Made by a program: the position numbers and the translations under genes. Source: Paenibacillus xylanilyticus (lineage in GTDB: Bacteria; Bacillota; Bacilli; Paenibacillales; Paenibacillaceae). Taken from it: a DNA stretch of 64,000 nucleotides. Below, piece by piece: positions 51,499 to 59,265 of the stretch; position 1 is the stretch's first letter; each line of letters begins with the position of its first letter. Below the pieces are notes generated by a model. The model was not told where the DNA came from, did not search any database, and was given only the letters and a program-made list of their open reading frames with translations. Location of the stretch: assembly GCF_013359935.1 (NCBI RefSeq), contig NZ_JABMCB010000191.1, forward strand, positions 1 to 64,000, given 5' to 3'.

Positions 51499-51570
51499 AA
51501 AAAATTCCTCCTTGGATTTTCGAATGGGATATGGTGGTTTAAGCCAGTTAATATTTATCGTAATTTGTAT

Positions 51571-51588
51571 TATCTTTAAATTAAGATA
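51571..51588. promoter_or_regulatory. MhqR-like operator upstream of mhqO
   Basis: TATCTTTAAATTAAGATA is a perfect 18-base inverted repeat and fits the pattern TATCT-N8-AGATA of the B. subtilis MhqR box as I recall it. It lies 73 bases before mhqO, between ynzC and mhqO. Confidence 0.65.
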
Positions 51589-51603
51589 TATGACCGGTTG
51601 AAT

Positions 51604-51834
51604 TTAGCTGTTATTTTGGCTCGCTTGTTCCTGTTTCAATTTATCCGGAGTAACGTCATCGCCGTTCGGATCATAGATGGTGACATTCAGCAGAATATCA
51701 TTGATCGAACCGCGAAAGACTTGCAGATATTCCTGACGCAGACGAATTTGTTCCGCTTTCTCCATCTCTGTCAATTCTGCCTCTTTTGCTTTTCTGGAAA
51801 GTTCGTTTATTCTGGTCAATGTTGGAATCATCAT
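51604..51834 (-). CDS. ynzC: DUF896/YnzC-family small protein
   Basis: 76 residues, entirely alpha-helical by appearance: LTRINELSRKAKEAELTEME and EQIRLRQEYLQVFRG are typical of the YnzC/UPF0291 family (a two-helix hairpin in the solved B. subtilis protein, part of the SOS-linked yneA-yneB-ynzC operon there). Its C-terminus is longer than the hairpin and polar. Here it is not next to yneA; instead it is upstream of mhqO with a second MhqR-like box ahead of it. Function unknown. Confidence 0.85.
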   Translation of the reverse strand: MMIPTLTRINELSRKAKEAELTEMEKAEQIRLRQEYLQVFRGSINDILLNVTIYDPNGDDVTPDKLKQEQASQNNS

Positions 51835-51902
51835 CTTGATCTCGCTCCTTGTAATTTGGATTCAGATATTTTTTCTTTGGTGTCGTTTACTTTTGAATTA
51901 AA

Positions 51903-51920
51903 TGTCTTAAATTAAAGATA
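51903..51920. promoter_or_regulatory. second MhqR-like operator upstream of ynzC
   Basis: On the minus strand TATCTTTAATTTAAGACA differs little from the box at 51571-51588; the half sites match except one base. It lies 69 bases before ynzC. Confidence 0.5.
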
Positions 51921-51971
51921 AATGATTTCGGAAATATTGTCAAGACTTTTATCAAACTTAAATTGAAATTG

Positions 51972-52014
51972 AAAAAGGGCCTGCTAACGATTACTCACTC
52001 TCATGCAGGCCCTT
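51972..52014. terminator. terminator of the pspA-ydjGHI operon
   Basis: AAGGGCCTGC (51975-51984) pairs with GCAGGCCCTT (52005-52014). On the minus strand TTTTTCAATTTC follows, 17 bases after the ydjI stop. Confidence 0.85.
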
Positions 52015-52030
52015 CTTATATTGGGTTACA

Positions 52031-53065
52031 TTAGCCAAGCTTTTGCCCGCAGTTTGGACAGAAGTTGGCTCCTTCATTTTTAGCACCACAGTTCGGACAG
52101 AAGTTCGGCTTCTTCGCACCTTCTGAAGAAGATCCTCCCGTGGAAGCGGATGGTTGATCCTGGTTTTGACCTGAGTTGCTGCTGCTGTTATTGTTTTGGC
52201 TCTGGCCTTGATTCTGGTTATTGGAATTCATGTTCTTCATCATTTCATTCGCCATGTTCATGCCCATCATCATGCCTGCCATATCGGAAGCAGCACCACC
52301 GCCCTTGACCTTACCGGATGCAATGCCATCCGTCATGCTGACCTGCTGGTATTTCTGCAGATTACCGATCATCTCGTGCGAAGCAGTCTTCGTAATCATA
52401 TCCTGAATTTCCTGCGGATAATTGAAACTCATCACCTGGAAGCCGGTAATGCCGATCCCGATGTCCATCATCTGCATATCCAGGTCTTCCTGAATACCTT
52501 TTGCAATATCCGATGCGTTTGCCTGCAGGTTGAACATGTCCTTGCCCTCACGGCTGATCCACTTCATCAGCAGCTGGTCCAGAACGGAAGTCATGCGGAT
52601 TTTGACATCCTCGACCAGATAGCTCTGCTTGATGCCCGCAATTTTATCAATCAGCGTGACGTAGTCACTTACCTTGAAGTTGAACGTACCATTAGCCCGA
52701 ATCGGCATTCCGCCTGGAAGCTGCGGTGTCGGGATCAATACCGGACTCTGCGTGCCCCACCGAACGGTAAATTCCTTTGTATTCACAAACAGCACCTCGA
52801 CTCGCATGCCGCTGTTGAATCCGAATTTGAATCCTTTTAATGTAGATAGAAACGGGATGATCTCGGAATCGATATTAAATGAGCCCTCCTCCTCAAAAAT
52901 CCCTTCCACTTTGCCGTTATTCAAGAAGATCGCGTCCTGGCCCGACCGGATAATCAGCTTACTGCCCTTCTTGATCTCCCGGTTGCTCCACTTCCAGAAG
53001 ATCATGTCATCCCTGAATTCTTCCCATTCCACCACATTCGAGAATTGATTTTTGAAAAATCCCAT
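52031..53065 (-). CDS. ydjI: SPFH-domain protein with C-terminal zinc ribbon, YdjI type
   Basis: About 344 residues from ATG 53065; ATG 53077 is an alternative with a box directly adjoining it. The SPFH/band-7-like part (1-230) starts GFFKNQFSNVVEWEEFRDDM as in B. subtilis YdjI. A Met-rich, then Asn/Gln/Ser-rich linker (about 260-310) leads to a zinc ribbon with two CxxC pairs (FCPNCGAKNEGANFCPNCG). YdjI helps to place PspA at the membrane in B. subtilis. Last gene of the operon. Confidence 0.88.
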   Translation of the reverse strand: MGFFKNQFSNVVEWEEFRDDMIFWKWSNREIKKGSKLIIRSGQDAIFLNNGKVEGIFEEEGSFNIDSEIIPFLSTLKGFKFGFNSGMRVEVLFVNTKEFTVRWGTQSPVLIPTPQLPGGMPIRANGTFNFKVSDYVTLIDKIAGIKQSYLVEDVKIRMTSVLDQLLMKWISREGKDMFNLQANASDIAKGIQEDLDMQMMDIGIGITGFQVMSFNYPQEIQDMITKTASHEMIGNLQKYQQVSMTDGIASGKVKGGGAASDMAGMMMGMNMANEMMKNMNSNNQNQGQSQNNNSSSNSGQNQDQPSASTGGSSSEGAKKPNFCPNCGAKNEGANFCPNCGQKLG

Positions 53066-53112
53066 AATCGTTCCCATCCCTTCTATTTGGACCTGCCCCG
53101 AAAGCTCAGATA

Positions 53113-53913
53113 CTAAAACGAACCTCTGCTTCCGCTATGTGAATGGCCGCCTCGGGTGGTACCTCCACCACCGCCGCCTCCGCCGTTGTTATTGTTTCGT
53201 TCAATTTTTTGTTTGGTGACCGTTGTACGGATATATCGGTCCTGACGATCAAGTACACTGGAATTACTGGAATCCTCATATGTCGCCCGATTGACGGTGA
53301 CCCGTCCTCCAGATCGGTAGGCCATCACACCAACTACGATTCCGCCGATTGCGACTGATACAGCAAGTTGAAACCAACCGTTGAATAAAATATTATTAGG
53401 ATTCACACCCGGTTTGTACCCCATGTACTCGTAAGAGAGCCTGATATATTTTTCGAAAGCTAGCTTATAGTCACCATTGGATAAATCAGGGGTAATTCTG
53501 CTGCGGATAGCTTGCAGCCGCCCATTATCCAAATAATCCTCTGCTTTATAAAATCCAGCCAGGTACACTTCCCGAAAATTCATATCCATTGTCAAAATGA
53601 CGGCATTACCGTGGGCTTTATCATACCCTAGTGCCTGTTCATCATAGAAATCCTCGGTCAGCAGCTCTACATCCTGATTTTCCGTATTGTTCGTTGTCAG
53701 GATAATAAAATCCGTCTGCCTCTCGTCACCATATTCATTCGCCAGTGCGTTCAATTCGCTTTCTTCCTGCTCGCTCAGCAGATTGGCCTCATCATAGATG
53801 AGATTTTTGTCCTCTGCTGCCGATGCTGTCTGAACGGTAAACACGGGAAATGCCAGACCGATCACCAACATTACCAGTGTAGCTACCATCGCCAGATATT
53901 TGGCCTTTCTCAC
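53113..53913 (-). CDS. ydjH: TPM-domain membrane protein, YdjH type
   Basis: 266 residues from GTG 53913, which overlaps the ydjG stop (GTGA) with GGGAGG nine bases ahead. A signal peptide or anchor (1-33, ending TASA) leads to a TPM domain (about 40-165; IYDEANLLSEQEESELNALA), a second membrane helix (about 185-205) and a Gly/Asn/His/Ser-rich tail (GGGGGGGG then GGHSHSGS). It works with YdjG and PspA in the envelope-stress operon. Confidence 0.85.
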   Translation of the reverse strand: MRKAKYLAMVATLVMLVIGLAFPVFTVQTASAAEDKNLIYDEANLLSEQEESELNALANEYGDERQTDFIILTTNNTENQDVELLTEDFYDEQALGYDKAHGNAVILTMDMNFREVYLAGFYKAEDYLDNGRLQAIRSRITPDLSNGDYKLAFEKYIRLSYEYMGYKPGVNPNNILFNGWFQLAVSVAIGGIVVGVMAYRSGGRVTVNRATYEDSSNSSVLDRQDRYIRTTVTKQKIERNNNNGGGGGGGGTTRGGHSHSGSRGSF

Positions 53914-54941
53914 AGGAACCCACCTCCCATCATCCAGGAGACCAGTTTCAAGGACAACAAGGAAACGGCGGAAACGCCGGCGAACCATCCGGCCACTTTG
54001 GCTTTACTAATGGGAGGTTTGCCGACCACTTTTCCCGTTTGACCATTCATGGCAAAGGTATACTGGGAACGATTAAAGTCATAATAGACCATCCACACTG
54101 GAAGCAGCACATAGTCTGCATTTTTTAAGGTTGTATCGATTTGTTTGTCCGTGTAGCTCACACTGTTATAGCCGGATACCGTTGAAGCAATGTAAGAATC
54201 AATATAAGATCGGGTTTTCTCCTTGGCCCGCGGATATAATTCTTCATCCGTATAACTGTATTTTTCGGCAATGTATCCCGCAAGATACGGAGTCTTGAAC
54301 TCTTTCAGCTGGTTATAGGGAAACGGCTCCAGCTTATCCATCAGCTCATCCTTCATTTTCTCCGAAGCATCAATCGGCAGATTCACATAGTTGAGCCGGA
54401 TTTTGCGGTAAATATCAAAATGCTGTGTTTCCGTATAATGGTAGTCACCTTGAGTGTAGGTTCTCACCTTGGTACCACGGCCATGAACTTCAATTTTGTT
54501 ATGTAATTCATATAACCAGAAAGGCACATACATCCCGGTGATATTCTGAATCCGATCTGCACTCATGAATCCGCTTGGCGTCAGCAGACCGTTTCGGCAC
54601 CACTTTTTGAATGCCTGCATCGCCTGTTCCTTACTGATGGAAAAGGGAATCACCCTAACCGGTGCCAGATCACCTGTCAGTCGATTACTCAGTACAACCG
54701 CCGCTCCGCAAAAGCTGCACGTGGTCGCACTCGTCTCCGGTTCCGTGACGATATCCGCGCCGCAGCTGTTGCAGTGGTACTGCTTCACTTCATTTTCCGT
54801 GAACACCTGTTTCTTGAGCGGGTCTGGGAGTTGCTCAATGTTGTCCTGCCGCCCACAGCTCGGGCAGGATAATGCTCCTGTCGTACTGTCAAAAACCATG
54901 CCACTGCCGCAGTTGGGACATTTGTATTCAATAACTGGCAT
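53910..54941 (-). CDS. ydjG: zinc-ribbon membrane protein, YdjG type
   Basis: 343 residues. Two N-terminal zinc ribbons (YKCPNCGSGMVF...LSCPSCG at 7-30 and YHCNSCGADIV...TCSFCGAAV at 55-80), a large soluble domain with YVPFWLYELHNKIE, and one C-terminal membrane helix (about 318-338). In B. subtilis YdjG with YdjH recruits PspA. The start follows pspA by 41 bases. Confidence 0.87.
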   Translation of the reverse strand: MPVIEYKCPNCGSGMVFDSTTGALSCPSCGRQDNIEQLPDPLKKQVFTENEVKQYHCNSCGADIVTEPETSATTCSFCGAAVVLSNRLTGDLAPVRVIPFSISKEQAMQAFKKWCRNGLLTPSGFMSADRIQNITGMYVPFWLYELHNKIEVHGRGTKVRTYTQGDYHYTETQHFDIYRKIRLNYVNLPIDASEKMKDELMDKLEPFPYNQLKEFKTPYLAGYIAEKYSYTDEELYPRAKEKTRSYIDSYIASTVSGYNSVSYTDKQIDTTLKNADYVLLPVWMVYYDFNRSQYTFAMNGQTGKVVGKPPISKAKVAGWFAGVSAVSLLSLKLVSWMMGGGFL

Positions 54942-54982
54942 CTGCTCACCTCAATGTCTAACGAAATATAATCGTATACATC

Positions 54983-55687
54983 CTATTTATTCTTCAGCTT
55001 CTCCTGGATTGCTGCGAGTTCCTCCTCCGCACTTGGCGTCGCATTTTCATTATTACCCGCATCAGCGTTCATTTCTTTCTCGAGCTGGGCAATAAGTTCA
55101 TCCAGATCATCCTCCTGCTTCCCTGCCCGGAGTTCAGCAAGTGCTTCCGCTTCATTCAATGCCTGATTGGTCTTGTCTTCCATCGCCTGAAATGCTGCAT
55201 TCGCACTTCCGGCAGAGGCATTTCGTTCATTAGCAAGCTGCTGGGCTCTCGCATCTGCCATTTTGCCCTTGAGCTCTGTATGCCGAGCTTCCAATTGCCC
55301 CATATCCACCACCAATTTCTCGTGCATATGCTTCATCATTTTGGCTTTTGCGGAGGCCCGGTCGTAGGCTGCCTGTAACTCGTTCAATTTCTCCGCTTGC
55401 TTCACTTTCTTCTCCAGAAAACTTCGCGCCTTATCTTCATCACCTGACTCTGCCGACTTCTCTGCATACCGCTGCAGCTTCTTGATCTCGGCACTGCATT
55501 CCTCCAAAGCCCTCTTCGCCCTGCTCTCCTCTGACAGCACCGCTGCCGTCTCCGCCTTTACCTGACCCAGATCGCTGCTCAGACTCCGCATGTATTCGTT
55601 CACGGTCTTCTCCGGATCTTCCGCCCGAGCCAGCAAGCTGTTCATATTGGCCTTCATCACGTCCCTAAACCTCGATAAGATTCCCAT
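54983..55687 (-). CDS. pspA: PspA/IM30-family membrane-stress protein
   Basis: 234 residues from ATG 55687 (GGAGGAGG ahead). It starts with the amphipathic helix MGILSRFRDVMKANMNSLLA, and a long coiled coil (about 25-190) follows; the last 40 residues are acidic. PspA/IM30 proteins form ESCRT-III-like rods that protect the membrane. First gene of the pspA-ydjG-ydjH-ydjI operon, as in B. subtilis where SigW controls it. Confidence 0.9.
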   Translation of the reverse strand: MGILSRFRDVMKANMNSLLARAEDPEKTVNEYMRSLSSDLGQVKAETAAVLSEESRAKRALEECSAEIKKLQRYAEKSAESGDEDKARSFLEKKVKQAEKLNELQAAYDRASAKAKMMKHMHEKLVVDMGQLEARHTELKGKMADARAQQLANERNASAGSANAAFQAMEDKTNQALNEAEALAELRAGKQEDDLDELIAQLEKEMNADAGNNENATPSAEEELAAIQEKLKNK

Positions 55688-55727
55688 ATCACGTTCCTCC
55701 TCCGAAAAGTTTACATATACCCTATAA

Positions 55728-55754
55728 TACATGAATTCCGGGAACGGGGTTTCA
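55728..55754 (-). promoter_or_regulatory. ECF (SigW-type) promoter of pspA
   Basis: On the minus strand TGAAAC (55754-55749) is followed after 17 bases by TGTA (55731-55728), close to the SigW consensus TGAAAC-N16/17-CGTA. About 40 bases before the pspA start. Confidence 0.6.
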
Positions 55755-55847
55755 TTTCCCTGGATTGGACAGGCATTTCCCATTCAAAAATCCTTTACCT
55801 TATCATGACCCTAATCATCTTCCTGCAACAAATATCGAACCAAAAGA

Positions 55848-55874
55848 AAAACCACCAGACATCGCTGATGGTTT
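55848..55874 (-). terminator. terminator of the small gene 55918-56130
   Basis: On the minus strand AAACCATCAG-CGATGT-CTGGTGGTTT is followed by TTCTTTTGG. Confidence 0.75.
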
Positions 55875-55917
55875 CTCTCACGCTATTTTCATTTTCTGAC
55901 GCTAGCCGCTATCCGGA

Positions 55918-56130
55918 TCAGGCGGGAAGACTCTCTACTGCAGTAAAGAATACATCCAGCAAATCAACACCAAAGTTTACCTCAACGTACGCTGTGATTA
56001 CCTTCAGATCCTCTTCCCGCTGATACTCCAGGCATGGACGCCCCTCACTCCACAATACCCTGCACGGAAACTCACTGACAACGCATTGGATAATGTGATC
56101 CGGTTCTACCGTTTCACGAATTGCTGCCAT
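55918..56130 (-). CDS. uncharacterised 70-residue protein
   Basis: ATG 56130 is preferred (AAAGGAG nine bases ahead) over a longer frame to 56253. The protein starts MAAIRETVEPDHIIQCVVSE and contains two Cys, mixed beta/alpha pattern and an acidic end. No membrane helix or known motif. It is monocistronic with its own terminator, upstream of the pspA operon. Confidence 0.6.
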   Translation of the reverse strand: MAAIRETVEPDHIIQCVVSEFPCRVLWSEGRPCLEYQREEDLKVITAYVEVNFGVDLLDVFFTAVESLPA

Positions 56131-56366
56131 CGCATGACGCTCCTTTCTTTCCTTTCCATCGTTGATGCTTATGTATTCATTTTGAAAAAGTGGAATTCTG
56201 ACTTCCGTGATAATTGTCACACTCTCTTGAATGCAGATCAGTCGTTCGGCCATCTTTTCTCTCTACTTATATTCAAGCTGCCCGGAGCCAAAGATGCCAA
56301 TCCCACGTAAGTTGGCTATAATAAGGGAACCATCCGAATGAGATTTCTATAAAAGGCAGGAAAATT

Positions 56367-58049
56367 ATGCGTACACGAGTTCATATTATCGCTCCTTACG
56401 AATCCATGACTACCATTATACAAGAATGCGTTCCACGATTTCCCCAACTCACCATCCAGTACGAGGTAGGTGACCTGATGAAGGGCGCCGAACTGGCCTC
56501 CCAAGCTGAAAAAAACGGGGCGGATATTATCATTAGCCGCGGGGGTACTGCTCAGCTGATCAAGGAAGCTGTCACCATTCCCGTTATTGATGTGCAGCTG
56601 TCGGGATATGACATGATTCGATCCCTGACATTGGCAAGCCAGTTTAACGGCAAAACGGCCATCGTAGGCTTTTCCAATATTACATCGGGTGCACAATCGA
56701 TTATTGATCTGATGGATTTGCCTCTCAAGGTATATACCATACGCAGTTCCGAAGATGTGGCCAGACTGCTGCTGGAGCTAAAAGCGTCCGGATACCGTCA
56801 AATTGTCGGGGATGTTATCACCGTAAATACTGCCAGAACCTATGGACTCGAGGGATTGCTGATCCAATCCGGCAAGGAAGCCATTCTGCGAGCGTTGGAA
56901 GATGCCCAGTTGGTATATCGGTATTTGAGCAAAAATCGTGCAATATCCGTTATTCTCAACAATTTGGTCACGCAGGAGCATCCGAATTTGCTTATTTTAG
57001 ATGAACGAAACGAGATTGTATTCGAAAATCTGACGGATTTCGAGCAGAACCCACTGACCGATAATCACATTCATCTAATTAACACCAATCTGGAATTTCA
57101 TCAGTCCCAAGTCCAGAATATGTTTATGGTTGACGACTACCAGCTGACAGTGACAGCCTATGAAACGACGCTCAATACTAAGGGTTATAAAGTATACACA
57201 CTCGAAAAGGGACAACCTTACCAGTTTGCACAATTTGGCATAACCGCTTACACCGATATTTCCATAGAACCTATCGTCGCAGAATCACCTGCCATGCAGG
57301 TGACGCTGAAGAATATCCGGGCACTATATGAAAATCACGAACCCATTTATCTGCTTGGCCATGCCGATTCAGGCAAATCATTTCTCGTAAAACATATTCA
57401 TCAAATGTACTCGGGTGGTGGACTATTGCTGCAAATGGATCTGTCCCAGGTACCTGCTGGCCATTTGCATAAAATACCGCTCTCCAAGGTACGCAACGTG
57501 GAAATGAATCATATCGATAGCCGCCTAAATGACGAAGAGCTAATCTCATTCATTCAGACCTGTCTCGATAGGCAGATTGGTGTATTCATCCTGGGTGAAG
57601 AGCCATTGAATCCGCATTGGAAGCTTGATATCGAGCTCAATACCATCATGATGCCAAGTCTTGCAGACAGGCTAGAGGATTTGGCTCCACTCATCCAGCA
57701 TTTTCTAAGCGGTTACTATCAGAAGTATGGGACGGCTGCAGTGAAAATAAAAGACGATGCGCTGCAGTTGATCCGAGATCAAGTTCCGCAGATGACAGTC
57801 AACCAGCTGAAACATCTTATCAAACAGGCTGCCCTGAATGAGCAGGATTATGTGATCTCGACGGATACGTTATCCCGCTTGCTTAATCAGCATTCTGCTT
57901 CGAACACGATGAGGCTGAACGGTACGTTGAAAGAGATTGAGAAGGAAATCATTCAGCACGTCCTGCAGGAGGAAAACAACAATCAATCCAAGGCAGCGGA
58001 ACGCCTGGGGATTAACCGTGCCACGTTATGGCGTAAACTTAAAGAATAA
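56367..58049 (+). CDS. PrpR_N-domain regulator with degenerate AAA+ domain and Fis-type DNA-binding domain
   Basis: 560 residues. Residues 1-190 are a PrpR N-terminal sensor domain (HIIAPYESM start, ADIIISRGGTAQLI, GDVITVNTARTYGLEGLLI). A PAS-like stretch (about 205-295) and an AAA+ domain (about 305-480) follow with Walker A GHADSGKS (331-338), but the GAFTGA loop that contacts sigma-54 is absent. The end (about 520-560) is a Fis-type helix-turn-helix (NNQSKAAERLGINRATLWRK). It is next to and co-directional with the tetronate-use genes and probably senses a sugar acid and controls them without sigma-54. Perfect terminator at its stop codon. Confidence 0.83.
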   Translation: MRTRVHIIAPYESMTTIIQECVPRFPQLTIQYEVGDLMKGAELASQAEKNGADIIISRGGTAQLIKEAVTIPVIDVQLSGYDMIRSLTLASQFNGKTAIVGFSNITSGAQSIIDLMDLPLKVYTIRSSEDVARLLLELKASGYRQIVGDVITVNTARTYGLEGLLIQSGKEAILRALEDAQLVYRYLSKNRAISVILNNLVTQEHPNLLILDERNEIVFENLTDFEQNPLTDNHIHLINTNLEFHQSQVQNMFMVDDYQLTVTAYETTLNTKGYKVYTLEKGQPYQFAQFGITAYTDISIEPIVAESPAMQVTLKNIRALYENHEPIYLLGHADSGKSFLVKHIHQMYSGGGLLLQMDLSQVPAGHLHKIPLSKVRNVEMNHIDSRLNDEELISFIQTCLDRQIGVFILGEEPLNPHWKLDIELNTIMMPSLADRLEDLAPLIQHFLSGYYQKYGTAAVKIKDDALQLIRDQVPQMTVNQLKHLIKQAALNEQDYVISTDTLSRLLNQHSASNTMRLNGTLKEIEKEIIQHVLQEENNNQSKAAERLGINRATLWRKLKE

Positions 58050-58072
58050 TCTTTAAGTTTACGCTTTTTTTT
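58031..58072 (+). terminator. terminator overlapping the regulator stop codon
   Basis: GCGTAAACTTAAAG-AATAAT-CTTTAAGTTTACGC is a perfect 14-bp stem followed by eight T. The stop TAA is in the loop and the last five codons form the left arm. Confidence 0.9.
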
Positions 58073-58131
58073 ACGCCTCAATGTGTTGCATATTTAAACA
58101 CCTAATGAATTATTTTAAATTTACAATAAAT

Positions 58132-58154
58132 TATTGTTGCTAAAATAAACAATA
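58132..58154 (+). promoter_or_regulatory. inverted-repeat operator candidate upstream of the permease gene
   Basis: TATTGTT (58132-58138) and AACAATA (58148-58154) form a perfect 7-bp inverted repeat with a nine-base spacer in an AT-rich promoter region. It may be the site of the PrpR_N regulator. Confidence 0.45.
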
Positions 58155-58183
58155 TGCGATAACATAAGTCCTGCAAGCGCTTC

Positions 58184-58198
58184 ATGAAAACGATTACT
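58184..58198 (+). promoter_or_regulatory. cre site (CcpA binding) candidate
   Basis: ATGAAAACGATTACT matches the relaxed cre consensus WTGNAANCGNWNNCW at every position and lies 21 bases before the permease start. Carbon catabolite repression of the tetronate operon is therefore likely. Confidence 0.6.
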
Positions 58199-58218
58199 CA
58201 CATAAAGGAGCTACTACT

Positions 58219-59205
58219 ATGAACATTAAAGCGACATTGGATCGCATTCCTGGCGGTATGATGGTTGTCCCGCTGTTACTTGGTGCAAGTATTAACACAT
58301 TCTTCCCCAATGCCTTGCGGATTGGTGGTTTTACTGAAGCCCTGTTCGTGAACAGTTCAAGCACACTGATCGCCCTGTTCCTCCTGATTGCCGGGACGCA
58401 AATTACGTTCAAGACAGCCGGTTCGTCTGTAGGTAAAGGCGTTACGCTGCTTGTGTTCAAGTGGGCCGTTGGTGCAATATTAGGTTTGATCGCCATTTTC
58501 TTCGCAGATTCCAATGGATTATTCCTTGGCCTGGCACCGCTTGCCATTATTGCCGCGATGACGAATTCCAACGGCGGACTGTACATCGCATTGGCTGGAC
58601 AATACGGCAAAGAAGATGATAAGGCGGCTTATCCATTCCTCGCACTCAGCGACGGACCTTTTCTTACCATGGTTGCACTCTCTATTTTCGGTGCGATGGG
58701 CTTCGCCAATGGCATGTTCTCCCCGATGGCTTTTGTAGCCGTACTGCTTCCACTGATCGTCGGTGTTGTTATCGGTAACCTGGATCGCAACCTGGCTGAA
58801 TGGCTGCACAAAGGCAGCGACAAGCTCGTTCCATTCTTCGCCTTTTCACTGGGTATGGGAATCAACTTCTCGTCCATTATTCAAGGCGGACTAGGCGGCA
58901 TCATGCTGGGTGTAATTACTGTATTGATCACTGGCGGCGTTGGCTACCTGCTCTTCAAAGCCATTGGCTGGAATCCCATTGTCGGAGCTTCGGAAGGTTC
59001 CACAGCCGGTAACGCTGTAGGTACACCTGCTGCCATCGTGGCTGCCAATGCTTCATTTGCCCCAATTGCTGAAATCGCTACCGTACAGATTGCGGCGAGT
59101 GTTGTGACAACAGCCATTCTGCTGCCGATTTTCATCGGATTCCTCTCCAAACGGCTGGAGAAATCAGGCGGCGTCGAGAAATACAATCAAAGACCGACCA
59201 CATAA
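58219..59205 (+). CDS. 2-keto-3-deoxygluconate permease-family transporter (KdgT type)
   Basis: 328 residues and about ten membrane helices. KdgT marks are MNIKATLDRIPGGMMVVPLL, LFLLIAGTQI and AAMTNSNGGLYIAL. KdgT members are cation symporters for sugar acids. Because the next genes encode a four-carbon-acid kinase and a PdxA2-type dehydrogenase, the substrate here is probably D-threonate or D-erythronate rather than KDG. AAAGGAG is ten bases before the ATG. Confidence 0.87.
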   Translation: MNIKATLDRIPGGMMVVPLLLGASINTFFPNALRIGGFTEALFVNSSSTLIALFLLIAGTQITFKTAGSSVGKGVTLLVFKWAVGAILGLIAIFFADSNGLFLGLAPLAIIAAMTNSNGGLYIALAGQYGKEDDKAAYPFLALSDGPFLTMVALSIFGAMGFANGMFSPMAFVAVLLPLIVGVVIGNLDRNLAEWLHKGSDKLVPFFAFSLGMGINFSSIIQGGLGGIMLGVITVLITGGVGYLLFKAIGWNPIVGASEGSTAGNAVGTPAAIVAANASFAPIAEIATVQIAASVVTTAILLPIFIGFLSKRLEKSGGVEKYNQRPTT

Positions 59206-59265
59206 AGCAGCAACCTTATACGACCGGACATGAATTCATTTTTTTCTCAAGGAGGCGATAACAGC

